In this document: piece after piece, positions 7,723 through 15,215 of the stretch
Layout: each line of letters begins with the position of its first letter
Numbering within the stretch: the stretch's first letter is position 1
Assembly: GCA_022361175.1 (NCBI GenBank)
Contig: JAKSBN010000094.1
Coordinates: 1-36,750, forward strand
From: Pseudomonadota bacterium
GTDB lineage: Bacteria; Myxococcota_A; UBA9160; UBA4427
Reading direction: 5' to 3'
DNA length: 36,750 nt
Position numbers and translations under genes: made by a program
The notes under the pieces: model-generated
Told to the model about the DNA's origin: nothing
The model's database searches: none
What the model saw: the letters and a program-made list of their open reading frames with translations, nothing else

Positions 7723-8484
7723 ATGTCCCGACCCGACCTGCCCGAGATCCTGCGCATCGCCGCGGCGGCGGCGGATCGCGCGCGCGCCGAGATCATGCCC
7801 CGCTTCCGGTGCGTGGGCGTCGAGCAGAAGGCGGACGGCTCGCCGGTGACGGAGGCGGACCGCGCCGCGGAGCAGGCCATTCGCGAGGTGCTGCGGGAGG
7901 CGACTCCCGACTACGGCATCCTCGGCGAGGAGTACGGACACGAGCAAGCGGCGGGGCGCCCCTGTTGGGTGGTGGACCCGATCGATGGCACGCTCTCCTT
8001 CTCGCGCGGAATCCCCCTGTTCGGGACCCTGCTGGCGCTGCTGGTCGAGGAAGAGCCGGTGGCGGGTCTGATCGACCTGCCGGCGCTGGGCGAGCGCTAC
8101 ACCGGCCACCGCGGCGGCGGCTGCCGGCGCAACGGAGAGCCGGTGACGGTCTCCCAAGCCGACTCTCTCGACACGGCCGTGGTCTCCCACGGCGACCCCT
8201 ACGCCTTCGAACGCGCCGGCCGACGGCCGCTCTTCGAGTGGCTCGCGCGCGAGGCTCCGATCCTGCGCGGCTACACCGACGCGTTTGGCCACGCCATGGT
8301 GCTCGGCGGAGCCGTCGACGTGATGATCGATCTCAATCTCAACGCCTGGGACCTCGCCGCAACCCGAATCCTCGTGCCGGAGGCCGGTGGCCGCATCGAA
8401 CTCGTCCGCGAAAGCGGCGACAAGTGCGGAGCCGTGTTCGGCAGCCCGGCGCTCGTCGAACGGGTCGTGAAGCAGCTGGACTAG
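7723..8484 (+). CDS. Inositol monophosphatase-family phosphatase (HisN-like)
   Basis: 253 residues from ATG 7723. The Mg-dependent phosphatase motifs are GILGEEYG (GEE), WVVDPIDGTLSF (DPIDGTxxF) and NAWDLAATRILVPEAGG (WDxAA...EAGG), giving the three-metal active site. Conservation around DPIDGT and RGIPLFGTLLAL resembles histidinol-phosphatases of the IMPase type as well as inositol monophosphatases; sequence reading cannot separate them. TACTCT at 7711-7716 lies 6 nt before the ATG with no ribosome site between, so the mRNA may be leaderless. Its TAG stop and that of the next gene share one CTAG at 8481-8484. Confidence 0.85.
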   Translation: MSRPDLPEILRIAAAAADRARAEIMPRFRCVGVEQKADGSPVTEADRAAEQAIREVLREATPDYGILGEEYGHEQAAGRPCWVVDPIDGTLSFSRGIPLFGTLLALLVEEEPVAGLIDLPALGERYTGHRGGGCRRNGEPVTVSQADSLDTAVVSHGDPYAFERAGRRPLFEWLAREAPILRGYTDAFGHAMVLGGAVDVMIDLNLNAWDLAATRILVPEAGGRIELVRESGDKCGAVFGSPALVERVVKQLD

Positions 8485-9509
8485 GACGAGGCGGGTTTGC
8501 GCCCGACGACGATCATGCTGTCGTGGCGGTCCCGGCGCAGGAAGTAGCGCGTGATGGCCGGCGCCAACGCGCGGTCCAGCTGGTCGCAGGGCCAGGCCCA
8601 GAGCAGCTCCGCCAAGCCGATTTCTCCGCGCTCGAACCCGCGCAGGGGCTTCCTGCGGTCGCAGGGACGAAACTCCCGCCCGAGAGCGCGCCGCACCCGG
8701 TAGTTCAAGTAGCCTCGGTGGCCGCGCGCGTAGATCTCGGTGTCCATGCGCACCGAGTCCAGCTGCAGCCCCACGGCCTGCAGATAGCGCGCGCTCGTCT
8801 CGGGGGTGTAGAAGTAGAGGTGCCGGGGGGTGTCCTCGAGCCTCATCTCGCGGCTGGCGGGGCTGGCAAAGTTGGGCACCAGGAAGACGAAGCAACCGCC
8901 CGGGCGAAGCACCCGCGCCACGTGGCGGAGCACCTCCATCGGGTCGTGCAGGTGCTCCAACACGGCCCAGGCCGTGACGCAATCGAACGACGCGTCGGGC
9001 ACCGTCTGCCAGCCGCCGTGGATCACGAGCCCATGGCGGTTGCTGGCCGACTGCGCCACCTCCAGGCCCTCCACCTCGATCCCGCGCGCGGCGACGCGAG
9101 CGGCGAAGTCACCGTTCGCACATCCCACGTCCAGGAGCCTCGTCACCCGCGGCGGCAACAGGGCCAGCTCCTGCTCGTAGCGCCGCCGCCGCTTGGGGCT
9201 GTCGCGGTCGGAGAAGAAAGTCGTCGGATAGAAGGCGTCCATGCTCTGGCGCGCCGGACGCGGGTTCAGGTACCCCAGCCCGCAGCGGCCGCAGACACCC
9301 ACCTGGAACGCGTGATCCGAGGTCTCGAAGCGAGTGTCGCGCTTGCGGTACAGGGGCTCGAACGCTCTCGATCCGCACAGGTTGCAGGCGACCTGTTCGA
9401 GCCAGACCTTGTCGCCATCGTGCGTCTCGATCGTGTCAACGCGGCGCGTCCAGGCCCGCGCCGCCGATTCGATCGCTGCTTGGATGCGTCGACTCTCGAA
9501 TCCAGCCAT
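8481..9509 (-). CDS. SAM-dependent methyltransferase with N-terminal zinc ribbon
   Basis: 342 residues from ATG 9509, with GGAGG 8 bp upstream. Residues 45-85 contain CNLCG and CGRCG, a four-Cys zinc ribbon common in methyltransferases of polysaccharide or natural-product clusters. The class I core follows: LLDVGCANGDFA (motif I), GLEVAQ, FDCVTAWAVLEHLHDP (motif II-like), LRPGGCFVFLVPNF. The C-terminal third (RGYLNYRVRRALGREFRPCD) is basic and may be membrane-proximal. The methyl acceptor is unknown; sugar or lipid-linked glycan is a guess from the domain arrangement. It converges on the phosphatase with stop codons overlapping by 4 bp. Confidence 0.8.
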   Translation of the reverse strand: MAGFESRRIQAAIESAARAWTRRVDTIETHDGDKVWLEQVACNLCGSRAFEPLYRKRDTRFETSDHAFQVGVCGRCGLGYLNPRPARQSMDAFYPTTFFSDRDSPKRRRRYEQELALLPPRVTRLLDVGCANGDFAARVAARGIEVEGLEVAQSASNRHGLVIHGGWQTVPDASFDCVTAWAVLEHLHDPMEVLRHVARVLRPGGCFVFLVPNFASPASREMRLEDTPRHLYFYTPETSARYLQAVGLQLDSVRMDTEIYARGHRGYLNYRVRRALGREFRPCDRRKPLRGFERGEIGLAELLWAWPCDQLDRALAPAITRYFLRRDRHDSMIVVGRKPASS

Positions 9510-9567
9510 GTCGCGCACCTCCGTCCCCAGCCCCGACGTACGCCCGCGGCGCACCGCCGGTTATGGC

Positions 9568-10029
9568 TCAGTCGAGAACCACCAAGGCCGCGCGTCGATG
9601 CGCGCCGTGCAGGTGGCAGACGATCTCGTGGATCTGCCCACCCTGGAGCGCCGGTAGCTCGATGGGCGTCTCCGTCCGCGGCTGCAGCACGGTCTCGATC
9701 CCGAGGCTGGGGATCGCAAAGCCGTGCACGGTCTCCGTGCCGTTGTAGAGGCTCAGGGTTCGGGCCGCTCCGGAACCCACCACCACGGTGGACGGCAAGA
9801 ACACGTTCTTGCCCCCGACGACCGCGCTCACCACCTGGATCTCCGTCCGGGGGTCGGTCGCGCCGCCACCGAAGGACGCGCACGCCAGGGGTGCGCAGAG
9901 GAGGACGGCGGCTCCCAGCCATGCCCAGGTCCGCCCGCTCGAGCGCCTCTCGAGAGTCTTCCGATCCCCCCGTCGTCCCACCTGACTGCCCTCCTGACTG
10001 CCCTCCTGACTGCCCTCCTGACTGCCCAT
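9568..10029 (-). CDS. Exported cupredoxin-like protein with repetitive N-terminus
   Basis: 153 residues from ATG 10029, with AGGAGG 5 bp upstream. Layout: residues 1-16 are GSQE repeats; a basic stretch GRRGDRKTLERRSSGR; a hydrophobic segment AWLGAAVLLCAPLAC that is a signal peptide or lipoprotein signal (Cys at its end, imperfect lipobox). A cupredoxin domain follows, ending VHGFAIPSLGIET and VCHLHGAHRRAALVVLD. The His plus C-H-x-x-H pattern matches copper ligands of plastocyanin/CoxII-like domains; the usual distal Met is not obvious. It is probably an envelope electron-transfer or copper-binding protein. The long pre-signal region is unusual for an exported protein. Confidence 0.7.
   Translation of the reverse strand: MGSQEGSQEGSQEGSQVGRRGDRKTLERRSSGRTWAWLGAAVLLCAPLACASFGGGATDPRTEIQVVSAVVGGKNVFLPSTVVVGSGAARTLSLYNGTETVHGFAIPSLGIETVLQPRTETPIELPALQGGQIHEIVCHLHGAHRRAALVVLD
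9982..10027 (-). repeat. 12-bp tandem repeat encoding GSQE
   Basis: Three full copies of a 12-bp unit and a 10-bp partial copy run directly from the start codon of the cupredoxin gene. On the coding strand each unit contains CAGGAGGGC, identical to the gene's own ribosome-binding sequence just upstream (CAGGAGGGCTCATG). A multiple of three, so copy-number change keeps frame. Confidence 0.9.
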
Positions 10030-10238
10030 GAGCCCTCCTGATTTCCCTTTGCGAGGCGCTATGGTAGAGCATCCGGTCGGGGCCCAACCCGAAAATCGCC
10101 AGTCATTCCGCGCCAGTTCGCGCCGGACGGCAGGTGCTTCATGTTGGTTGCAGAGATCCCCCGCGAGGGCCAAATGACGGGGCCCGGGCCGACCCGACGG
10201 TTTCCACAACGGCAGATCTGTGAAAAGGAACGCACAGC

Positions 10239-11885
10239 ATGACCGCCCCCTCCTTCGACCAAGCCCAGAGCCTCGTGGCCGCCGCCGACACCCTGCTGCA
10301 ACAGGCGCTCGACCGCGCGCGTGAGATCACGCAGGGCGGCAAGGCCATCGACGACCACCAGGTGCTGACCGAGCGCGTGGCTTACGCCGCGACGGAGGTG
10401 CGGGCCGCCCAGGAGCTGGTCGGACTCGTGGCAGAAGCCCGCGGCGAAGGCCGCTCCAGCTCTGCGCTCGAGCAGACCGCCGTGGCGGGCATCGGCTTCC
10501 TGGTGACGTCGCTCCGCGATCGGCTGGAGCCCGCGATCGACGAGCTGGGGTTGGGCGACGCGGCCCTCGACGCGGCGCTGCCGGCCGTCCAGCGCACGCT
10601 GCTGCGCCAGTGCACGTCGGAGGCCCTGGTGCGCGAAATTGGTCGCCGTGTGTGCGAAACGCGCGGCCAGAACGAGACGCCGCTCGACGAGATGCACGAC
10701 CAGGTGCGCAGCCAGGTGCGCGAGTTCGCGCTGAACGAGGTAATGCCCCACGCCGAGCACATCCACCGCACCGACGACCTGGTGCCGGAGTCGTTCATCA
10801 CGAGCATGGCGGAACTCGGCTTCTTCGGCCTCGCGGTGCCGGAGGAGTACGGCGGCGTCGAGATGGGCAACCTGGCCATGATCCTCACCACCGAAGAGCT
10901 CTCGCGCGCTTCGCTGGCGGCGGCCGGCTCGCTGATCACGCGCCCCGAGATCCTCGCCAAGGCGCTGCTGCAGGGCGGCACCGAAGAGCAGAAGCGTCAT
11001 TGGCTGCCGAAGCTGGCCTCCGGCGAGATCATGGCCGGCATCTCGGTGACGGAGCCCGATCTCGGAAGCGACGTGGCGTCGCTCAAGTGCCGAGCCGAGC
11101 CCGCGACGGTCGAAGGACAGGAGGGTTGGGTCATCAACGGGCCGAAGTCCTGGTGCACCTTCGCCGGCCGCGCCGACGTGCTGGCGCTGCTGGCGCGCAC
11201 AGACCCCGACCCGAGCCGGGGCGCCAAGGGCCTGTCGCTCTTCATCGTTCCGAAGGAGTCGTTCACGGGACACAGCTTCGAGTGCAAGTCGCCGGGCGGC
11301 GGCACGCTCAGCGGCAAGGCCGACGCCACCCCGGGCTACCGCGGCATGCACTCGTTCACGCTGCAGCTCGAGAACTACTTCGTGCCCGCGGCCAACCTGG
11401 TGGGCGGCGAGGGCGGCCTCAACAAGGGCTTCTACCTGCAGATGAGCGGCTTCGCGGCGGGCCGCCTCCAGACCGGCGGACGCGCGTGCGGCCTGTGCCA
11501 GGCGGCCCTCGAGGAGACGGCCAAGTACGTGGTGGACCGCATCCAGTTCAACCAGCCCATCTCCGAGTTCCAGCTGACGCAGTACACGCTCGGGCGCATG
11601 GAGGCGAAGACCCTGGGGGCGCGCGCGATCACCTATGCCGCCGCGCGGGCCATGGACGAAGACGAGCGCAAGGCGGCCCCCCTGGCGGCCCAGGCCAAGC
11701 TGCTGTCCTGCGACGTGGCCGTCGACGTCACCCAACAGGGGCAGCTGATGCACGGCGGCTGGGGCTACGCGGAGGAATACCCCATCAGCCGCTACGTCGT
11801 GGACGCCACCGTGCTGCCGATCTTCGAGGGAGTGAAGCCCATCCTGGAGCTCAAGGTGATCGGCCGGGCGCTGCTGGCCGCCTAG
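10239..11885 (+). CDS. Acyl-CoA dehydrogenase, methylsuccinyl-CoA-dehydrogenase-like
   Basis: 548 residues from ATG 10239, with AAGGA upstream. An approximately 150-residue helical N-terminal extension precedes the ACAD core, the same plan as (2S)-methylsuccinyl-CoA dehydrogenase (Mcd) of the ethylmalonyl-CoA pathway. Core motifs: GFFGLAVPEEYGG, GISVTEPDLGSDVASLKCRA, VINGPKSWCTFAGRADVLALLART, a PGGGTLSG-GYRGMHSF stretch like Mcd, QLMHGGWGYAEEYPISR, and IFEGV carrying the expected catalytic Glu. It oxidises an acyl-CoA at C2-C3 using FAD. No ccr, ecm or mcl gene is in the window, so the substrate is inferred from architecture only. It is divergent from the cupredoxin gene, with a 209-bp shared upstream region. 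Confidence 0.85.
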   Translation: MTAPSFDQAQSLVAAADTLLQQALDRAREITQGGKAIDDHQVLTERVAYAATEVRAAQELVGLVAEARGEGRSSSALEQTAVAGIGFLVTSLRDRLEPAIDELGLGDAALDAALPAVQRTLLRQCTSEALVREIGRRVCETRGQNETPLDEMHDQVRSQVREFALNEVMPHAEHIHRTDDLVPESFITSMAELGFFGLAVPEEYGGVEMGNLAMILTTEELSRASLAAAGSLITRPEILAKALLQGGTEEQKRHWLPKLASGEIMAGISVTEPDLGSDVASLKCRAEPATVEGQEGWVINGPKSWCTFAGRADVLALLARTDPDPSRGAKGLSLFIVPKESFTGHSFECKSPGGGTLSGKADATPGYRGMHSFTLQLENYFVPAANLVGGEGGLNKGFYLQMSGFAAGRLQTGGRACGLCQAALEETAKYVVDRIQFNQPISEFQLTQYTLGRMEAKTLGARAITYAAARAMDEDERKAAPLAAQAKLLSCDVAVDVTQQGQLMHGGWGYAEEYPISRYVVDATVLPIFEGVKPILELKVIGRALLAA

Positions 11886-11928
11886 GACGCCTCGGACAGT
11901 TTTTCGCGTCACAAAGACGCTCCAGTCA

Positions 11929-11944
11929 CCACATCTCCATGTGG
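11929..11944 (+). promoter_or_regulatory. Leader hairpin before the PEP-CTERM gene
   Basis: CCACAT-CTCC-ATGTGG is a perfect 6-bp stem with a tetraloop, ending 6 bp before the AAGGAGGT ribosome site (11951-11958). A second small stem, GCGTC-ACAAA-GACGC, precedes it. These could insulate the gene from the acyl-CoA dehydrogenase transcript or modulate translation. Confidence 0.3.
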
Positions 11945-11963
11945 GGTTGCAAGGAGGTGTCTG

Positions 11964-12773
11964 GTGCGACGCGGAGCAAGTGTTCTTGCGGCAATCGGGG
12001 TGTGGCTGGCAGCGGCTTCCGCGCAAGCCATCCCCCACGGCAAATGGCAGAGCTTCGAGTACGAGTGGAACGGCCTGCCGGAAGTGTCGACGGTCCGCCC
12101 GGTGGTGCTCGAGAGCGCCAACGACCGGCCGCTGGGCGGCAGCGGTAAAGCCAGCGGGGAGTCCCTCGAGATCCGCGTTCGGACCCGGATGCGGGTGTCG
12201 CCCGAGCGGGACACGCTGGTTTTCGACCGGGGCATCGAGATCCAAGCGCTCGGGCTGCCCATCGAGATCAGCGAGCGCATTCCCCTCGAGCAAAGCCGCT
12301 TTACGCCGTACTCGCTGACCATCGAGAAGCTGATCTTCAAGATCGATCCCTTCACGCTGCGCCTCGAGGACGACTTCACCACGACCCAGCCGCGCACCCG
12401 AGCCTTCGCCTCCGGGCACGTCGACATCCTGGGCAAGAAGAGCTCCTTCCGGGGCTTCTCCGAATTGACGCTCTTCGACGGGCTGCCCCCGTTCTTCAAC
12501 TTCTCGATCACTCCCTCGGCCGACGGCGAGAGCCTCGACTTGGAGAGCAATATCTTCGATCTGGGTGGGAACTTCTCGCTGGTGGAGCCCATCCTGGCGT
12601 TCGAGGGCGAAGACCAGGGCGTCCCGATCGCGCTGGGGCTCTTGGGGGACGAAGGCCTGCTCAGGCTCCGACGCATGTCGCCGGTGGCGACGCCCGAGCC
12701 CGGCACGGCCGTGCTCCTCGGTGTGGGGCTCGCGGCCTGGGCCGCGCGCAGAGGAGCTAGACGGCCGCGCTGA
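11964..12773 (+). CDS. PEP-CTERM exosortase-sorted protein
   Basis: 269 residues from GTG 11964, with a perfect AAGGAGGT 5 bp upstream. It has a signal peptide (VLAAIGVWLAAASAQA, cleavage before IPHGK), a beta-rich body, and a C-terminal sorting signal: TPEPGTAVLLGVGLAAWAARR, meaning the PEP motif, a hydrophobic helix and a basic tail. Such proteins are cleaved and anchored or released by an exosortase (EpsH/XrtA type) and usually accompany exopolysaccharide production. The exosortase is not in this window. The body (FEYEWNGLPEVSTV..., TPYSLTIEKLIFKIDPF) resembles other PEP-CTERM proteins of unknown function. The last 17 bp overlap the 3' end of the convergent aminopeptidase gene. Confidence 0.85.
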   Translation: MRRGASVLAAIGVWLAAASAQAIPHGKWQSFEYEWNGLPEVSTVRPVVLESANDRPLGGSGKASGESLEIRVRTRMRVSPERDTLVFDRGIEIQALGLPIEISERIPLEQSRFTPYSLTIEKLIFKIDPFTLRLEDDFTTTQPRTRAFASGHVDILGKKSSFRGFSELTLFDGLPPFFNFSITPSADGESLDLESNIFDLGGNFSLVEPILAFEGEDQGVPIALGLLGDEGLLRLRRMSPVATPEPGTAVLLGVGLAAWAARRGARRPR

Positions 12774-14064
12774 AGTAGGCGCCCAGCACGGCCAGCATCG
12801 GCTCCACGTCGGCGGTGCCCGCCATCTCGCGGCACGAGTGCATCGAGAGCATGGGATTCCCGACGTCCACCGTGGGGACGCCGACGGCAGCAGCGCTGAT
12901 GGGCCCGATGGTGGATCCGCAGCCCAGGTCGCTGCGGCTCACGAAGTGCTGGGGCTCCACGTCGACTTCGGCGCAGACGGCCCGGAACAGGCCGGCCGTG
13001 TCGGCGTTGGTGGCGTAGGCCTGGTTGGCGTTCACCTTGATGACGGGGCCCTTGCCGATCACCGGCCGGTGGCCGGGCTCGTGGCGATCGGCGTAGTTGG
13101 GGTGCACGGCGTGGGCCATATCCGCCGAGACCAGGCTGGAGGCCGCCAGGGCGCGCGCCAGGCCCTGCGGTTCGCCGCCCTTGAACCCGACGGCCAGTCG
13201 CTCGAGGCCTTCGGAGAGGAAAGTGCCGGCGGCCCCCTCGGCCGAGCGGCTGCCCACCTCTTCGTGGTCGTACAGAACCACCACCCGCGTGAACGGCGGC
13301 AGCGCCCGGGAGGCGCTGGCCAGGAGCGCCGACACCGCCGCGTGACACGACGCCAAGTTGTCCAGCCGCGGCGCGTGGAGAAACTCGCCGCGCGCGCCCG
13401 AGCGGCCCGACGGCTGGGTGTCGTAGGTCATGAGGTCGAAGGCCAGGATGCCGTCGGCGCTGGCATCGGCGATGCCCTGCGCCTTGAGCTCGCTGGCCAG
13501 GAGCTCCGGCAGGGGCGGCGCGTCTTCCAGCCCGAGAAGGGGAACGAGGTGCTGCTGGGGATTCAGCTTCAGCCCGTCGGTGCGAACCTCGCGCTGCAGG
13601 TGAATCGCGAGATTGGGCACGCGCAGGAGCGGCCGACCGAAATCGAGGAGGACGGTCTGTGGAGCGCCCTCCCCCGCCACCGTCACCCGACCCGCCAGCG
13701 ACAGATCGCGATCCAGCCAGGTGTGCAGTAGCACGCCGCCGTAGGGCTCCACGGCCAGCTGCCGATAGCCGTGGGCGCTCAGGTCCGGGCGGGGCTTCAG
13801 GCGCAGATTGGGCGAGTCGGTGTGGGCGCCCACCATCCGAAAGCCGCTCTCGGCCGGCGACTGGGACCCGATCTCGAAGGCCAGCAGGCTGCCCTGGTTG
13901 CGCACCACGTAGCCGCGGTCGCCGGGCGCCAGGGACCAGATCTCGCGCTCGGCATAGGGGCGGAACTCGGCCGCCTCCAGTCGGCACCGCGCCTCCTCCA
14001 CGGCGTGGTAGGGCGTGGGCGAGCGGTCGATGAAGGCCAGTAGATCGGCAACCGGATCCGACAT
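12757..14064 (-). CDS. apeB: M18 family aminopeptidase
   Basis: 435 residues from ATG 14064 (MSDPVADLLAFIDRSPTPYHAVEE), which matches the family N-terminus; an upstream start would add 30 unrelated residues. Zinc-binding motifs: VGAHTDSPNLRLKP (His-Asp), RLDNLASCHAA (bridging Asp), LYDHEEVGSRS (catalytic Glu plus ligand Glu), SADMAHAVHPNY, and CREMAGTADVEPML with the final His in LSMHSCRE. M18 enzymes form large dodecameric shells and remove N-terminal acidic or neutral residues from peptides in the cytoplasm. Upstream lies the LLM oxidoreductase in divergent orientation. Confidence 0.9.
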   Translation of the reverse strand: MSDPVADLLAFIDRSPTPYHAVEEARCRLEAAEFRPYAEREIWSLAPGDRGYVVRNQGSLLAFEIGSQSPAESGFRMVGAHTDSPNLRLKPRPDLSAHGYRQLAVEPYGGVLLHTWLDRDLSLAGRVTVAGEGAPQTVLLDFGRPLLRVPNLAIHLQREVRTDGLKLNPQQHLVPLLGLEDAPPLPELLASELKAQGIADASADGILAFDLMTYDTQPSGRSGARGEFLHAPRLDNLASCHAAVSALLASASRALPPFTRVVVLYDHEEVGSRSAEGAAGTFLSEGLERLAVGFKGGEPQGLARALAASSLVSADMAHAVHPNYADRHEPGHRPVIGKGPVIKVNANQAYATNADTAGLFRAVCAEVDVEPQHFVSRSDLGCGSTIGPISAAAVGVPTVDVGNPMLSMHSCREMAGTADVEPMLAVLGAYFSAAV

Positions 14065-14137
14065 GGCGCCGAGCATACGTCCCGAGGGAATCCAGGGCCA
14101 GCAGATCCGGCCCTCGCCCGACGCCCGCGGAATCCGG

Positions 14138-14162
14138 TATCGTAAGTGAAACACGTTTCACT
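14138..14162 (+). promoter_or_regulatory. Promoter -10 with TetR-like palindromic operator
   Basis: AGTGAAAC-AC-GTTTCACT (14145-14162) is a perfect 8+8 bp inverted repeat, the size and look of TetR-family operators. TATCGT at 14138-14143 just before it could be the -10 box, so a bound repressor would cover the transcription start. A further TTCACTCCG half-site repeat follows at 14173. It lies 34 bp upstream of the LLM gene start; no regulator gene is adjacent. Confidence 0.5.
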
Positions 14163-14195
14163 CCGCGAGACGTTCACTCCGAGAGGAGATCCCCC

Positions 14196-15197
14196 ATGAA
14201 ACTCGGACTGATGCTCGGCTACTGGATGCAGCAGCCGCCCGAAGACCCGATCCCCCTGGTCCAGGAGGCCGAGCGGCTCGGCTACGACTCGGTCTGGACG
14301 GCCGAGGCCTACGGCTCCGACTGCTTCTCGCCGCTGTGCTGGGTCGGCGCCCACACCTCCCGCATCAAGCTGGGGACGGCGGTGATGCAGCTGTCGGCTC
14401 GCACGCCCGCCAGCGCCGCCATGACCGCCATCACCATCGATCACCTGTCGCAGGGGCGCCTGATCCTGGGCGTCGGCGTGTCGGGGCCCCAGGTCGTGGA
14501 AGGCTGGTACGGCCAGCCCTTCCCGCGGCCGCTCGAGCGCACCCGCGAGTGGATGGAGATCTTCCGACGCATGGTGGCGCGCGAGGAGCCGGTGGCCTTC
14601 GACGGCAACCAGTATCAGCTGCCGCTCCAGGGCGGCACGGGCAAGGGCAAGCCGCTCAAGCTGATCACCCACCCGCTGCGGCCGCGCATCCCCGTCTACA
14701 TGGGCGCCGAGGGCCCCAAGAACGTCAAGCTGGCCACGGAGATCGCCGACGGCTGGCTACCGCTCTTCGTGTCGCCCTTCCGCATGAACATCTTCGAGGA
14801 GTCGCTGAAAGACCGACGGCCCGAGTTCGAGCTGGCCTCCACCGTGATGGTGAACGTCAACGACGATCTGGAGCAGGCCCTGCTGCCCACGAAGATGTCG
14901 CTGGGCTTCTACCTGGGCGGCATGGGCGCCCGCGACGAGAACTTCCACAAGAACCTGATGGGCCGCATGGGCTTCGGCGACGCCGCCGAGCGCGTGCAGG
15001 ACCTCTTCTACGAGGGCAAGCGGGCCGAGGCGTTCGCCGCCGTGCCCGACGAGCTCGCCGACGAGATCTCGCTGTCGGGCCCGTGGGACCGCATCGTGGA
15101 CCGGCTGCAGGCCTGGAAGGAGAGCCCGGTGACGACGCTTCTGGTGGCGTCTCGGGATCCGGCGGTGCTGCAGCGGCTGGCGGAAGAGGTGCTGTAG
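14196..15197 (+). CDS. LLM-class flavin/F420-dependent oxidoreductase
   Basis: 333 residues, ATG 14196, GAGAGGAGA upstream. A luciferase-like TIM barrel: opening KLGLMLGYW, LVQEAERLGYDSVWTAEAYGSDCFSPLCW, IKLGTAVMQLSARTPASAAMTAITIDHLSQGRLILGVGVSGPQVVEGWYGQPF, and PVYMGAEGPKNVKLATEIADGWLPLFVSP. This pattern is that of the F420-dependent subgroup common in Actinobacteria and deltaproteobacterial fatty-acid/steroid degraders. It probably acts on an acyl or xenobiotic substrate; the substrate is unknown. Control by the palindromic operator at 14145-14162 is likely. The crotonase gene converges from the right, 18 bp away. Confidence 0.85.
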   Translation: MKLGLMLGYWMQQPPEDPIPLVQEAERLGYDSVWTAEAYGSDCFSPLCWVGAHTSRIKLGTAVMQLSARTPASAAMTAITIDHLSQGRLILGVGVSGPQVVEGWYGQPFPRPLERTREWMEIFRRMVAREEPVAFDGNQYQLPLQGGTGKGKPLKLITHPLRPRIPVYMGAEGPKNVKLATEIADGWLPLFVSPFRMNIFEESLKDRRPEFELASTVMVNVNDDLEQALLPTKMSLGFYLGGMGARDENFHKNLMGRMGFGDAAERVQDLFYEGKRAEAFAAVPDELADEISLSGPWDRIVDRLQAWKESPVTTLLVASRDPAVLQRLAEEVL

Positions 15198-15215
15198 CCG
15201 GCGTCCGCCCCTGCA

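Noticed and set aside
9982..10027. CRISPR or satellite array
   Set aside because: 12-bp direct repeats without spacers, in frame inside a gene.
7263..10031. Long plus-strand open frame crossing the deacetylase, phosphatase and methyltransferase genes
   Set aside because: Spans three well-supported genes and both strands; only Arg/Pro-rich low-complexity sequence.
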